Source: Candidatus Falkowbacteria bacterium CG1_02_41_21 (GTDB taxonomy: Bacteria; Patescibacteriota; Patescibacteriia; Patescibacteriales; UBA12465). From it: a DNA stretch of 7,587 nucleotides. The notes beneath the pieces are model-generated. The model was not told where the DNA came from. It worked only from the letters and a program-made list of their open reading frames with translations, and ran no database searches. Made by a program: the position numbers and the translations under genes. Every line of letters starts with the position of its first letter. Position 1 is the stretch's first letter. This document shows, in pieces, positions 1-6,270 of the stretch. The DNA is taken from NCBI GenBank assembly GCA_001871235.1, contig MNUV01000048.1, forward strand, positions 1 through 7,587, given 5' to 3'.

Positions 1-2
1 CA

Positions 3-1094
3 ATTATTTTAGGAGCGTTAATTATTTTGGCTTTAATTTTGATATGGGTTTTCCCCATCGGGGCTTCCGATATCTTTTTATATTTAATTCAGGCCCGAAC
101 TTTTGCCATCCATGGATTGAGCCCCTATGTCACCGCCTATAGCCAACTAACCGGCGACGCTTTTTATCCTTTTCTAAAAGACAACCATTGGGCAAGTTAT
201 ACCAGCTCTTATGGACCGCTTTTTACTTTAGTGGCCGGCAGTTTATCCTTGGTCTTCAAAACTAATCTCTTGGCCAGTATTTTGTTATTTAAAGGTTTCT
301 TTGCCACTCTGCATATCGCCAATACTTGGTTGGTTGATAAAACCCTAGGCAGAAGATTCGCCTGGCTCTATGCTCTCAATCCTTTAATTCTATTTGAATT
401 TTTAATTAATGGCCATAATGAAGTTCTAATGATTTTTTTCTGCCTCTTAGCCTTTTACTTCTTATGGAAAAAAACTCCCAGTTTAAAGAATAGTTTATTG
501 TCCATTTTTTTCTTAACTCTGGGAATATTAATTAAATTTATCCCACTAATCATTCTGCCTGTTTGGGGATTAGCTCTGCTCTGGCGCCTGAAAGACAAGA
601 CTGAGAAGAGGTTATTTATAGGGCTATCAATACCGCTCTTTTTGAGTGTAGTTTTTTTAACTTATTTACCGTTTTGGCAAAATTTTTCAATCATTCTAAA
701 CCCCATAGTCAGCCAAATGCATTTTACAAATTATTTATTATCATCACCAGTTATCACTTTTATCTACAGTTTCTTAACAACTATGGGAATGAGCCACTCC
801 TGGACCACGGCTATATTAACCAGCCAGATATTGTTCTTAGGATTTTTACTATTCATGACTATAAAAATCATCAGGGAATGGAGAGAGAAAAATGTTAAAA
901 AATTACTAAATTATGGCACTCTAATTATCCTCGCCTTTTACGCCAGCTTCTTTTCCTGGCTGATGCCTTGGTATTTTACTTTCCTCCTGCTATTATTATT
1001 AATAAGCTACTCTTTGAGCAACCGAAAAGGTTATCTGATCACTTTTTACGCCATAACCATTCTAGAATTAATTTATTACCTCATTCTACGCTAA
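3..1094 (+). CDS. GT-C type membrane glycosyltransferase (GT87/MptA-B-like), 5' partial
   Basis: Polytopic membrane protein, probably transferring a sugar from a polyprenol-phosphate donor on the outer face of the membrane. It shows about nine or ten hydrophobic helices separated by short loops. An Asp in the motif GASDIF follows directly after the first helix, where GT-C enzymes keep their catalytic acid, and is followed by an HGLSPY motif. SSYGPL and the NPL...NGHNEVL block match the pattern seen in GT87 and mannosyltransferase families. The frame is open to the left edge: eight more hydrophobic codons (IILGALII) precede the TTG at 27, which lies inside the first helix. The true start is therefore outside the window, probably only a short way upstream. 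The gene ends 1 base before the methyltransferase. Sugar and acceptor cannot be read from sequence. The GT-C class is fairly secure; the exact family is inference. Confidence 0.72.
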   Translation: MILGALIILALILIWVFPIGASDIFLYLIQARTFAIHGLSPYVTAYSQLTGDAFYPFLKDNHWASYTSSYGPLFTLVAGSLSLVFKTNLLASILLFKGFFATLHIANTWLVDKTLGRRFAWLYALNPLILFEFLINGHNEVLMIFFCLLAFYFLWKKTPSLKNSLLSIFFLTLGILIKFIPLIILPVWGLALLWRLKDKTEKRLFIGLSIPLFLSVVFLTYLPFWQNFSIILNPIVSQMHFTNYLLSSPVITFIYSFLTTMGMSHSWTTAILTSQILFLGFLLFMTIKIIREWREKNVKKLLNYGTLIILAFYASFFSWLMPWYFTFLLLLLLISYSLSNRKGYLITFYAITILELIYYLILR

Positions 1095-1095
1095 T

Positions 1096-1824
1096 ATGGA
1101 CTACCGCGACTTCCAAAAATTAAATCAAACCGGCCAAGAACATTTTTGGTATAAAGCTCGCCGGATATTAATTAACGATTTGCTAAATTTAGCTTTGCCC
1201 GTCCGAGACCCTAATCGAAAAATAATTGAAATTGGTTGCGGCACCGGCATCCAATTACCACTCCTGACTCAATTTGGCACGGTTGAAGGATTAGATATTG
1301 TTCCTGAAAGCATCGAGTTGGTGAAAAAATCGGGATGGCCGGCCCGAGTTTTTGATATTGCCACCGAACCCCTCGAGAAAAATTCCGTGGAAGTCGTTAC
1401 CTGCTTTGATGTTCTAGAACATATTAAAGATGACGCCTCGGCCCTAAAAAAAATATTTGAAGCTTTAAAACCAAACGGCATTCTGCTCTTTAGCGTTCCG
1501 GCTTGCCCCTGGCTCTTTGGACCGCACGATAGAGCCGCCAGCCACTATCGTCGTTATAGTAAAAAGGAGATTATCGCTAAAATCAAAGCCTCCGGACTAA
1601 CTCTTCAAACTATTAATTATTGGAACTCCTGGCTTTTTCCGGCCATAGTGGTGGTGAGAATAATAAAAAAAACTATTAACCGCAAAAATAAAGCCAGCTC
1701 CGACACCAAGCCCCTGCCCAGATTTATAAATTATAGCCTATACCAAATACTGGCGGCCGAAACTAAATTGGGATTTAAACTCCCATGGGGCTTAAGTCTC
1801 TATGGCTATGCCGTTAAAAAATAA
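1096..1824 (+). CDS. Class I SAM-dependent methyltransferase
   Basis: A 242-residue Rossmann-fold methyltransferase. Motif I is EIGCGTGIQ (about 45-53), the acidic ribose-binding residue is Asp67 in EGLDI, and the post-motif segment FDVLEHI lies at 104-110, followed by LKPNGILLFSVPA. A further conserved-looking block, HDRAASHYRRYSKKEI (144-159), is typical of the Methyltransf_11/23-like enzymes often found in glycan clusters. A hydrophobic stretch near 177-190 could touch the membrane. The ATG lies in the junction TAATATG, 1 base after the stop of the upstream glycosyltransferase, so translation is probably coupled. There is no Shine-Dalgarno sequence. Flanked by two glycosyltransferases, it may methylate a sugar or a lipid-linked intermediate, but the substrate is inference; the enzyme class is secure. 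Confidence 0.85.
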   Translation: MDYRDFQKLNQTGQEHFWYKARRILINDLLNLALPVRDPNRKIIEIGCGTGIQLPLLTQFGTVEGLDIVPESIELVKKSGWPARVFDIATEPLEKNSVEVVTCFDVLEHIKDDASALKKIFEALKPNGILLFSVPACPWLFGPHDRAASHYRRYSKKEIIAKIKASGLTLQTINYWNSWLFPAIVVVRIIKKTINRKNKASSDTKPLPRFINYSLYQILAAETKLGFKLPWGLSLYGYAVKK

Positions 1825-1825
1825 T

Positions 1826-2566
1826 ATGCTGGTTGAATTTTGCTTACCGATTTATAACGAAGAAACCATTTTAGCTGATAGTGTTCAAAAACTATACAAT
1901 TTTTTAATTGACCAAAATTTTCCCTTTGACTGGCAAATAGTAATTGTAATTAACGGTTCTTCTGACTCTTCTCCTTTAATTGCCAAAAAATTAAGTCTTG
2001 ATTATCCGGATAAAATAAAATTCACCGATATCAGCGAGCCCGGTCGCGGTCAAGCCTTGAAGCGCTATTGGTTAAAAAGTTCCGCCGACATTTTTGTTTA
2101 TATGGATATTGACTTGGCCGTTTCTCTGGAGGCTATTCCCCAATTAATTCAACCGATTTTAAACGATGATTACCAATTAGTCGTCGGCTCCCGCCTCTTG
2201 CCCGACTCTAAAATTAAACGCTCTTTTATTCGCGAATTAAGTTCCCAGACTTACAACTTTTTATCTCGTTTATTGTTAAAGCATCACTTGTCCGACATGC
2301 AATGCGGCTTCAAAGCTATCAGTCAGCAAGCTTTCGTGGCGATTGCTCCCCACCTACAAGATCCACACTGGTTTTTTGACACCGAGATGATTATTATCAG
2401 CCGAGCTTTGGGTTATAAAATTAAGGAGGTTCCGGTCGACTGGCAAGAAAATCGCTATGACAAGCGCAAAAGCAAGGTCAAGTTGCTATATGACTCCACC
2501 AGAATGTTCAAAAATCTGATAAAATTGCGCCACCGAGTAAAAAAAATGCCCCATCATCAAAACTAA
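1826..2566 (+). CDS. GT2 glycosyltransferase, polyprenol-phosphate mannose/glucose synthase type
   Basis: Cytoplasmic GT-A fold enzyme of the Dpm1/Alg5-like group, expected to move a hexose from a nucleotide sugar to polyprenol phosphate. Numbered from the ATG at 1826 (246 residues), it shows LPIYNEE at 7-13, the metal-binding DID at 94-96, VVGSRLL at 119-125, DMQCGFKA at 157-164, WFFDTE at 182-187 and EVPVDW at 201-206. These are the usual landmarks in order. It lacks the C-terminal helices found in GtrB-type enzymes, so it should be soluble or peripheral. An in-frame ATG at 1802 would add eight residues and overlap the methyltransferase. I prefer 1826 because it puts the PxYNEE motif at the usual distance from the N terminus and gives a TAATATG junction identical to the previous one. 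It could supply the lipid-linked donor for the membrane glycosyltransferase upstream. Confidence 0.85.
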   Translation: MLVEFCLPIYNEETILADSVQKLYNFLIDQNFPFDWQIVIVINGSSDSSPLIAKKLSLDYPDKIKFTDISEPGRGQALKRYWLKSSADIFVYMDIDLAVSLEAIPQLIQPILNDDYQLVVGSRLLPDSKIKRSFIRELSSQTYNFLSRLLLKHHLSDMQCGFKAISQQAFVAIAPHLQDPHWFFDTEMIIISRALGYKIKEVPVDWQENRYDKRKSKVKLLYDSTRMFKNLIKLRHRVKKMPHHQN

Positions 2567-2592
2567 AAACAGCCACGCTAGTGGCTGTTTTT
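2565..2592. terminator. Bidirectional intrinsic terminator
   Basis: A perfect 12-bp inverted repeat, AAAAACAGCCAC and GTGGCTGTTTTT, encloses the 4-base loop GCTA. The GC-rich core is flanked by A-runs and T-runs, giving a U-tract on either strand. It lies between two convergent operons. It overlaps the last two bases of the GT2 stop codon and begins 22 bases beyond the end of the minus-strand operon. It can therefore end both transcripts. Confidence 0.88.
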
Positions 2593-2613
2593 ATATATTT
2601 CAATTTTTTTAAA

Positions 2614-3000
2614 TTACTTGGGCAAATACTTATTAAAATTCTTTTGGGCCGCTATTCTCTTTTTAATATCAGGAAATTTTAGAAAATTTTTACATAAGAC
2701 CCAGAGCCAAATAATCATTTCAATCAGTACCAGCAAAAACCAGAAATGGGAAGAGAAAAATGGGACTTCTTCGTAGATAAAGAAGGCTAAAAAAATGGAA
2801 ATAATGGTGTTGGTAAGAAAAAAATTAAACAAGCTCCGGCGCAATTTAGAATATAAATCATTTTTTTTCTTCAAGAAAAACATCACGATCATTCCAACAA
2901 CTAATATCAAGGCCAAGACCAATAAAATAATCTTAGCCCGGCCGGACAAAGGAATATAATAATAATTAAACCAAAAATGTAAAGTTAACAGATCTCCCAT
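2614..3000 (-). CDS. Small three-helix membrane protein, unknown function
   Basis: I do not recognise a named family. The 128-residue product has three hydrophobic segments: about 23-43 (IILLVLALIL...), about 58-74 (FFLTNTIISIFLAFF) and about 85-103 (HFWFLLVLIEMIIWLWVL). A Lys/Arg-rich stretch (KKKNDLYSKLRR) lies between the first two, and a basic C-terminal tail (KKRIAAQKNFNKYLPK) follows the third. By the positive-inside rule that first loop and the C-terminal tail should be cytoplasmic. No cysteines or obvious catalytic residues stand out in the helices. It is the last gene of the five-gene minus-strand operon, 4 bases after the methyltransferase, and runs toward the shared terminator. No Shine-Dalgarno sequence precedes the ATG. 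That it is a real gene is supported by operon position, length and helix pattern; its role is unknown. Confidence 0.75.
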   Translation of the reverse strand: MGDLLTLHFWFNYYYIPLSGRAKIILLVLALILVVGMIVMFFLKKKNDLYSKLRRSLFNFFLTNTIISIFLAFFIYEEVPFFSSHFWFLLVLIEMIIWLWVLCKNFLKFPDIKKRIAAQKNFNKYLPK

Positions 3001-3004
3001 AATT

Positions 3005-3550
3005 TTAAATTAATTTTTTAAAAACCAGACCGTAATGAAATTTCCCGGGGCGGAATTCCGACTCTAATTCTAAATTTAACTTGCTGCTAGCCGTCTTTAA
3101 CTTAGCAGAATCAACATGTTGCTCCTGGGACGGACCAAAAGGATATTCATCATCCCACTCCACGATAATTAATCTGCCGCCCGTTTTTATCATTCTAATA
3201 CTTTCTTTCAACATGTCAAGGCTGTTTCCGGCCTGATAGAGGGTATTCACGAGCAAAGCGGCGTCTAATTGTCCGGCTTCTATTTTAGTGGCGCCATAGA
3301 CTTCTAAATTGCTCCAAACGGTTTCGATTTGAGGCAAATTTTCCAGACGCGCTCGGCGGGAAATATCATCTAAGATACTTTTGATGATATCAACGGCATA
3401 AACCTTGCCATGTTTTCCGACTAAAGTAGCAAGCGGAAAAATAAAAAAACCAAAGTTACCGCAACCTAAATCAGCCACCTGCAAATTATTTTTTGGCGGC
3501 AACTCCCGCAGAATCAGATCAATGTTCAATAAGCTGTTTTTAGTAATCAT
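3005..3550 (-). CDS. Class I SAM-dependent methyltransferase, UbiE/Methyltransf_31-like
   Basis: A compact 181-residue Rossmann methyltransferase. Motif I is ADLGCGNFGF (26-35), followed by YAVDI with the ribose-binding Asp54. LDAALLVNTLYQ at 95-106 occupies the motif IV position, and KTGGRLIIVEWDDE (122-135) forms the post-core strand. The pattern resembles UbiE-like and Methyltransf_31 proteins, which act on small molecules or lipids, though some members methylate other substrates. No substrate-specific domain is present, and it is shorter than true UbiE enzymes. It sits in the middle of the surface-protein operon, 4 bases from each neighbour, so it is co-transcribed with them. Whether it modifies an operon product, a lipid, or something unrelated cannot be told from sequence. 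The enzyme class is secure; the target is unknown. Confidence 0.82.
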   Translation of the reverse strand: MITKNSLLNIDLILRELPPKNNLQVADLGCGNFGFFIFPLATLVGKHGKVYAVDIIKSILDDISRRARLENLPQIETVWSNLEVYGATKIEAGQLDAALLVNTLYQAGNSLDMLKESIRMIKTGGRLIIVEWDDEYPFGPSQEQHVDSAKLKTASSKLNLELESEFRPGKFHYGLVFKKLI

Positions 3551-3554
3551 ATTT

Positions 3555-4223
3555 TTATTCCACTAATATTTGCCGGGTGACTGTTTGTTCCCGACTATAT
3601 TTTTTTTTAGCTTTAACCACGATAATATTAACGCCCTTTTTTAACACAATAGTCTGCCAAAACATTCCTCGTTTATCAATCAAAACTGACTGACCGTTAA
3701 TAGCCACCTCACTCTCCGGTTCAGTTTCTCCCTGGACGTTAATACTCAATTCTTTCTGCACCTGATTGCTGGTCGGCTCGATAATCGCCAATTTAGGAGC
3801 GGCGGTAATCTTCTTTAAATAAATTCCCAGATAAAGAACGCAAGTGATAATGGCCAGAATAATTAAAATGTTGCGAAAAACCTTAGGAAAGATGATTAAC
3901 TTATGTCTTTTAATAACCTTCTTGGAAAAAACATCATCGGCCTCGCTCAAATATATTTTTCTCTCTTTAACAAAGTTTTTAACTATATTCTTATAATCCA
4001 AGCCCAAAAAATTAACATATTTTTTTAAAAAAATCTTACCGTAAATACCCCCCGGAAGCAAAACATAATCTTCGTCTTCTAAGGCGCGAAGATACTCCAG
4101 CCTGACCTTCAATCTGCCGGAAACTTCTTCCAAGCTAAACCCTTTTTGCAAACGAGTAAAACGTAATTGGTCTCCAATGCTTTTGTATTCCGATAATACC
4201 TGGCGAGCAATGAAAGCGGTCAT
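3555..4223 (-). CDS. RodZ-like membrane protein: HTH_25 domain, one TM helix, extracellular Ig-like domain
   Basis: A 222-residue single-pass protein. Residues about 16-75 form an Xre/HTH_25-type helix-turn-helix, with SIGDQLRFTRLQKGFSLEEV and then LRALEDEDYVLLPGGIYGKIFLKKY. This is the hallmark of RodZ-like proteins, where the domain binds MreB rather than DNA. A basic juxtamembrane stretch (KKVIKRHK) precedes one helix at about 117-136. The remainder, about 144-222, begins with LAIIEPTSNQ and contains GETEPESEVAINGQ, a beta-rich pattern like bacterial Ig-like/Glucodextranase_B domains. The topology is cytoplasmic HTH, then membrane, then external beta domain. It lies 3 bases after the pilin gene and 4 before a methyltransferase. 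It may be a cell-shape or surface-assembly scaffold. Calling it rodZ is not justified without an MreB context, because similar anchored HTH proteins occur elsewhere. Confidence 0.78.
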   Translation of the reverse strand: MTAFIARQVLSEYKSIGDQLRFTRLQKGFSLEEVSGRLKVRLEYLRALEDEDYVLLPGGIYGKIFLKKYVNFLGLDYKNIVKNFVKERKIYLSEADDVFSKKVIKRHKLIIFPKVFRNILIILAIITCVLYLGIYLKKITAAPKLAIIEPTSNQVQKELSINVQGETEPESEVAINGQSVLIDKRGMFWQTIVLKKGVNIIVVKAKKKYSREQTVTRQILVE

Positions 4224-4226
4224 AAA

Positions 4227-4814
4227 TTAATTTGGTAAACAGCATTGAATATTGGCGGCCCCGCTACACAGGCCGGTCTTACAATCATGGCCATTGGTAT
4301 TAATCATACAACTAAAATTTTGCAAACCATATTGTTGCACACAGGGCTCGTCGGCCGGAAGAACGGTAGTAACCGGGCTAATAGCTGTCGGGACCAAAGT
4401 CGTCCCGGACCAATTAAGCCCCATCGCCGCCATGGAAAATTTAATAATCATATAACTGCAAAAAACGATGATCAAACCGACAACTGCGCCAATAATAATA
4501 TTTTTACCCGTTTCCACGGTCTTAGAATTACCGGCGGAAATTAAAAACATAAAACCGCCAATTACAAACATCAACAAAGCCAGTGATCCGACAATCCCTA
4601 AAATCCACTGAGCCACATTAACCATTAGTTGTACGCCATCATTTAAAGTATAATTGCCGCAACGACCTTCTTGGCCAGCGGGGCAAGTCACGCCACCTAC
4701 CGATCCTGTCTCTGGTGGTATAATACCCGCACCATAAACTAAATATGGCATAAAAATGAAAGCAACTGAAAAAATAACAGCTAATAAAAATTTTTTGTTA
4801 AAAATATTTTTCAT
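4227..4814 (-). CDS. VirB2/TrbC-like pilin with cysteine-rich C-terminal extension
   Basis: A 195-residue exported protein. A signal peptide spans about 1-28 (Lys-rich start, hydrophobic core, YLVYGAG). Two hydrophobic helices follow, about 66-93 (WILGIVGSLALLMFVIGGFMF...) and 105-127 (NIIIGAVVGLIIVFC...). They are joined by the polar hinge SAGNSKTVETGK. This hairpin is the usual design of T4SS VirB2/TrbC-type pilins. It is longer than those pilins because of a tail of about 65 residues, which is Thr/Pro-rich and then holds Cys158, 169, 178, 183, 191 and 192, ending GAANIQCCLPN. With the hinge in the cytoplasm the tail would lie outside, where three disulfides are possible. Two more cysteines (44, 52) precede the first helix. 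It lies 9 bases after the solute-binding lipoprotein. Pilin-like architecture is well supported; filament formation is inference because no T4SS ATPase is in view. Confidence 0.75.
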   Translation of the reverse strand: MKNIFNKKFLLAVIFSVAFIFMPYLVYGAGIIPPETGSVGGVTCPAGQEGRCGNYTLNDGVQLMVNVAQWILGIVGSLALLMFVIGGFMFLISAGNSKTVETGKNIIIGAVVGLIIVFCSYMIIKFSMAAMGLNWSGTTLVPTAISPVTTVLPADEPCVQQYGLQNFSCMINTNGHDCKTGLCSGAANIQCCLPN

Positions 4815-4823
4815 ATTAATAAA

Positions 4824-6194
4824 TTATTGACTCAAAGTTTGTTGGATGCGACTAGCCGCCAAACCGATAGCATCCGGGATTTTAGTTTCATCCTCAATGG
4901 AACTATCAATCATGTCGGCCAGAGCTTCTTCGGCCGCGATGGCGTTATAACCGCGATACCAACTCTTAGCGGTCAAAACTTGATCGGCAAAAACGCCCAT
5001 CTCCGGGTCATCCCTCTGTTCTTTAATCAGCGACCTCAGAGCAGTCGGCTTTTTAACGGCGGCTAAGTAAGGCTTAACCTGCTCAGATTTGGCCATAAAT
5101 TGAACAAAATCCCAGGCCTCGTTAGTATATTGGCTCTTTTTGGAAACGACATTTAACCAATAGTTAGCAAAATTGGTATCGGCCGGGGCCCCTTCAATCT
5201 GAGGCAATTTAGCGATGCCAAAATTTAATTTTGGCGCCCGAGTTTTAATGGTCGACAAATGATAGGCGTAGCCGAACATAAAAGCCAAATTACCGCTGAC
5301 AAAAGAATTGATCGAACTGTCCAAATCATTATTCCAAGAATAAACTTCTTTCACTGGATTAGAAAAGTCCATATAGAAACGCAAGGCGGAATAACCCGGA
5401 TTATAACTGGTGTCGGTCGACCCGGGAGGGATTAATTGAAAAGAGACATTGCCGTTGGTCATCATCTGAGCCCCGTTTTGCATCATTAAAACTGATAAAA
5501 TATCACTATATCTTTCGATGTTGCGACTGCCGCCCAAAGCTACGCCGGATTGGATAATATTACCTTTCAAATCTTGCTTGGTCAGTCGCTTAACGGTCTG
5601 CTGAAATTCCCGGTTCCAATAAGCCGGAATATCGGTCACACCGGCGTTATTTAATAAATCACGATTATAATACATCACCAGAGTGTCCAGCGATAAAGGC
5701 AGGCCATACAATTTACCGTCAATAATCACATCATCATAAACCGTATCCACAAAAATATCTTTGACGTTTTTCGGCGTCAGACTTTGAGTAATCCTAGTTT
5801 CCGGCACAATCTGTTTTTGAATAGTCCCTTGAGTCACCGGATAGACCATTGGAATTTGAGCCGGAGCCGGGATTAATTTACTTTGATATTTTCTGACCCA
5901 AGTATTATTAATCGAGAAAATATCCGGACCGCGATCTTCCGCAAAAGCATTTAACAATTCCGCTTCATATTCGCTATAACGGAACTTGCGATAGTTAACG
6001 GTGATAAATGGATGAAGCGCTTTATAGGCGGTAATCATCGGGGCTAAATCTTCCGTATTATCCCACACGCCCCAAATGGTAAGAGCCACCGGCTTCATCG
6101 CATTTTGGACCTGTTGAGCGCTTTGTTTACAACCAAAACCGGAGCTTAAAATAAAGGCAAAAAGCAAGAAAAGAGTTATGATTTTTTTATTCAT
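4824..6194 (-). CDS. ABC transporter extracellular solute-binding lipoprotein (sugar type, family 1)
   Basis: A 456-residue periplasmic-type binding protein of the MalE/UgpB class (SBP_bac_1). The N terminus is a lipoprotein signal ending SSGFGC with Cys22. The lipobox is imperfect but the context is convincing. LTIWGVWDNTEDLAPMITAY (38-57) and GPDIFSINNTWV are the usual first-lobe motifs. KLYGLPLSLDTLVMYYNRDL (161-180) is the typical hinge signature. GNLAFMFGYAYH (301-312) and NYWLNVVSKKS with EAWDFVQFM complete the family pattern. Length is normal for the family. It would bind a sugar or oligosaccharide at the cell surface for import. However, no MalF/MalG permease or ATPase is adjacent; the next gene encodes a pilin-like protein. 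It is the first gene of the operon, with a strong promoter just upstream. The exact ligand cannot be inferred. Confidence 0.88.
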   Translation of the reverse strand: MNKKIITLFLLFAFILSSGFGCKQSAQQVQNAMKPVALTIWGVWDNTEDLAPMITAYKALHPFITVNYRKFRYSEYEAELLNAFAEDRGPDIFSINNTWVRKYQSKLIPAPAQIPMVYPVTQGTIQKQIVPETRITQSLTPKNVKDIFVDTVYDDVIIDGKLYGLPLSLDTLVMYYNRDLLNNAGVTDIPAYWNREFQQTVKRLTKQDLKGNIIQSGVALGGSRNIERYSDILSVLMMQNGAQMMTNGNVSFQLIPPGSTDTSYNPGYSALRFYMDFSNPVKEVYSWNNDLDSSINSFVSGNLAFMFGYAYHLSTIKTRAPKLNFGIAKLPQIEGAPADTNFANYWLNVVSKKSQYTNEAWDFVQFMAKSEQVKPYLAAVKKPTALRSLIKEQRDDPEMGVFADQVLTAKSWYRGYNAIAAEEALADMIDSSIEDETKIPDAIGLAASRIQQTLSQ

Positions 6195-6217
6195 ATTGAT
6201 AAAAATAAGCTAGTTCC

Positions 6218-6246
6218 ATTATAACAAAAAAATCATTGATAGACAA
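6218..6246 (-). promoter_or_regulatory. Predicted sigma-70-type promoter with extended -10 for the five-gene operon
   Basis: On the minus strand a perfect -10 hexamer TATAAT (6223-6218) is preceded by TGT, giving the extended form TGTTATAAT. TTGTCT (6246-6241, 4 of 6 consensus bases) stands exactly 17 bases upstream as the -35. The predicted start of transcription, near 6211, leaves a leader of about 16 bases before the ATG of the solute-binding lipoprotein. It lies in the only intergenic gap of notable size (76 bases) on this strand. Confidence 0.7.
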
Positions 6247-6270
6247 TCAAAAAACCAAGGTTAGACATAA

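Noticed and set aside
674..898. Open frame of 74 codons on the plus strand inside the GT-C gene
   Set aside because: It lies wholly within a better-supported membrane protein frame, has no recognisable domain and an unlikely composition.
1269..1481. Open frame of 70 codons opposite the first methyltransferase
   Set aside because: Antisense shadow of the Rossmann domain; no start context or homology pattern.
1802..1825. Upstream ATG for the GT2 gene, overlapping the methyltransferase
   Set aside because: It adds eight residues not expected before the PIYNEE strand; the ATG at 1826 gives the same TAATATG junction as the preceding gene pair.
4245..4544. Two overlapping plus-strand frames opposite the pilin gene
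   Set aside because: Antisense to a gene with clear signal peptide and helices; the translated sequences show no fold or motif.
4827..5066. Open frame of 79 codons opposite the end of the solute-binding protein
   Set aside because: Antisense shadow of a conserved C-terminal region of the binding protein.
6236..6250. Small hairpin TTGAT/ATCAA followed by T-run after the HTH-peptidase gene
   Set aside because: Only a 5-bp AT-rich stem, overlapping the predicted -35 of the next operon; too weak to call a terminator.
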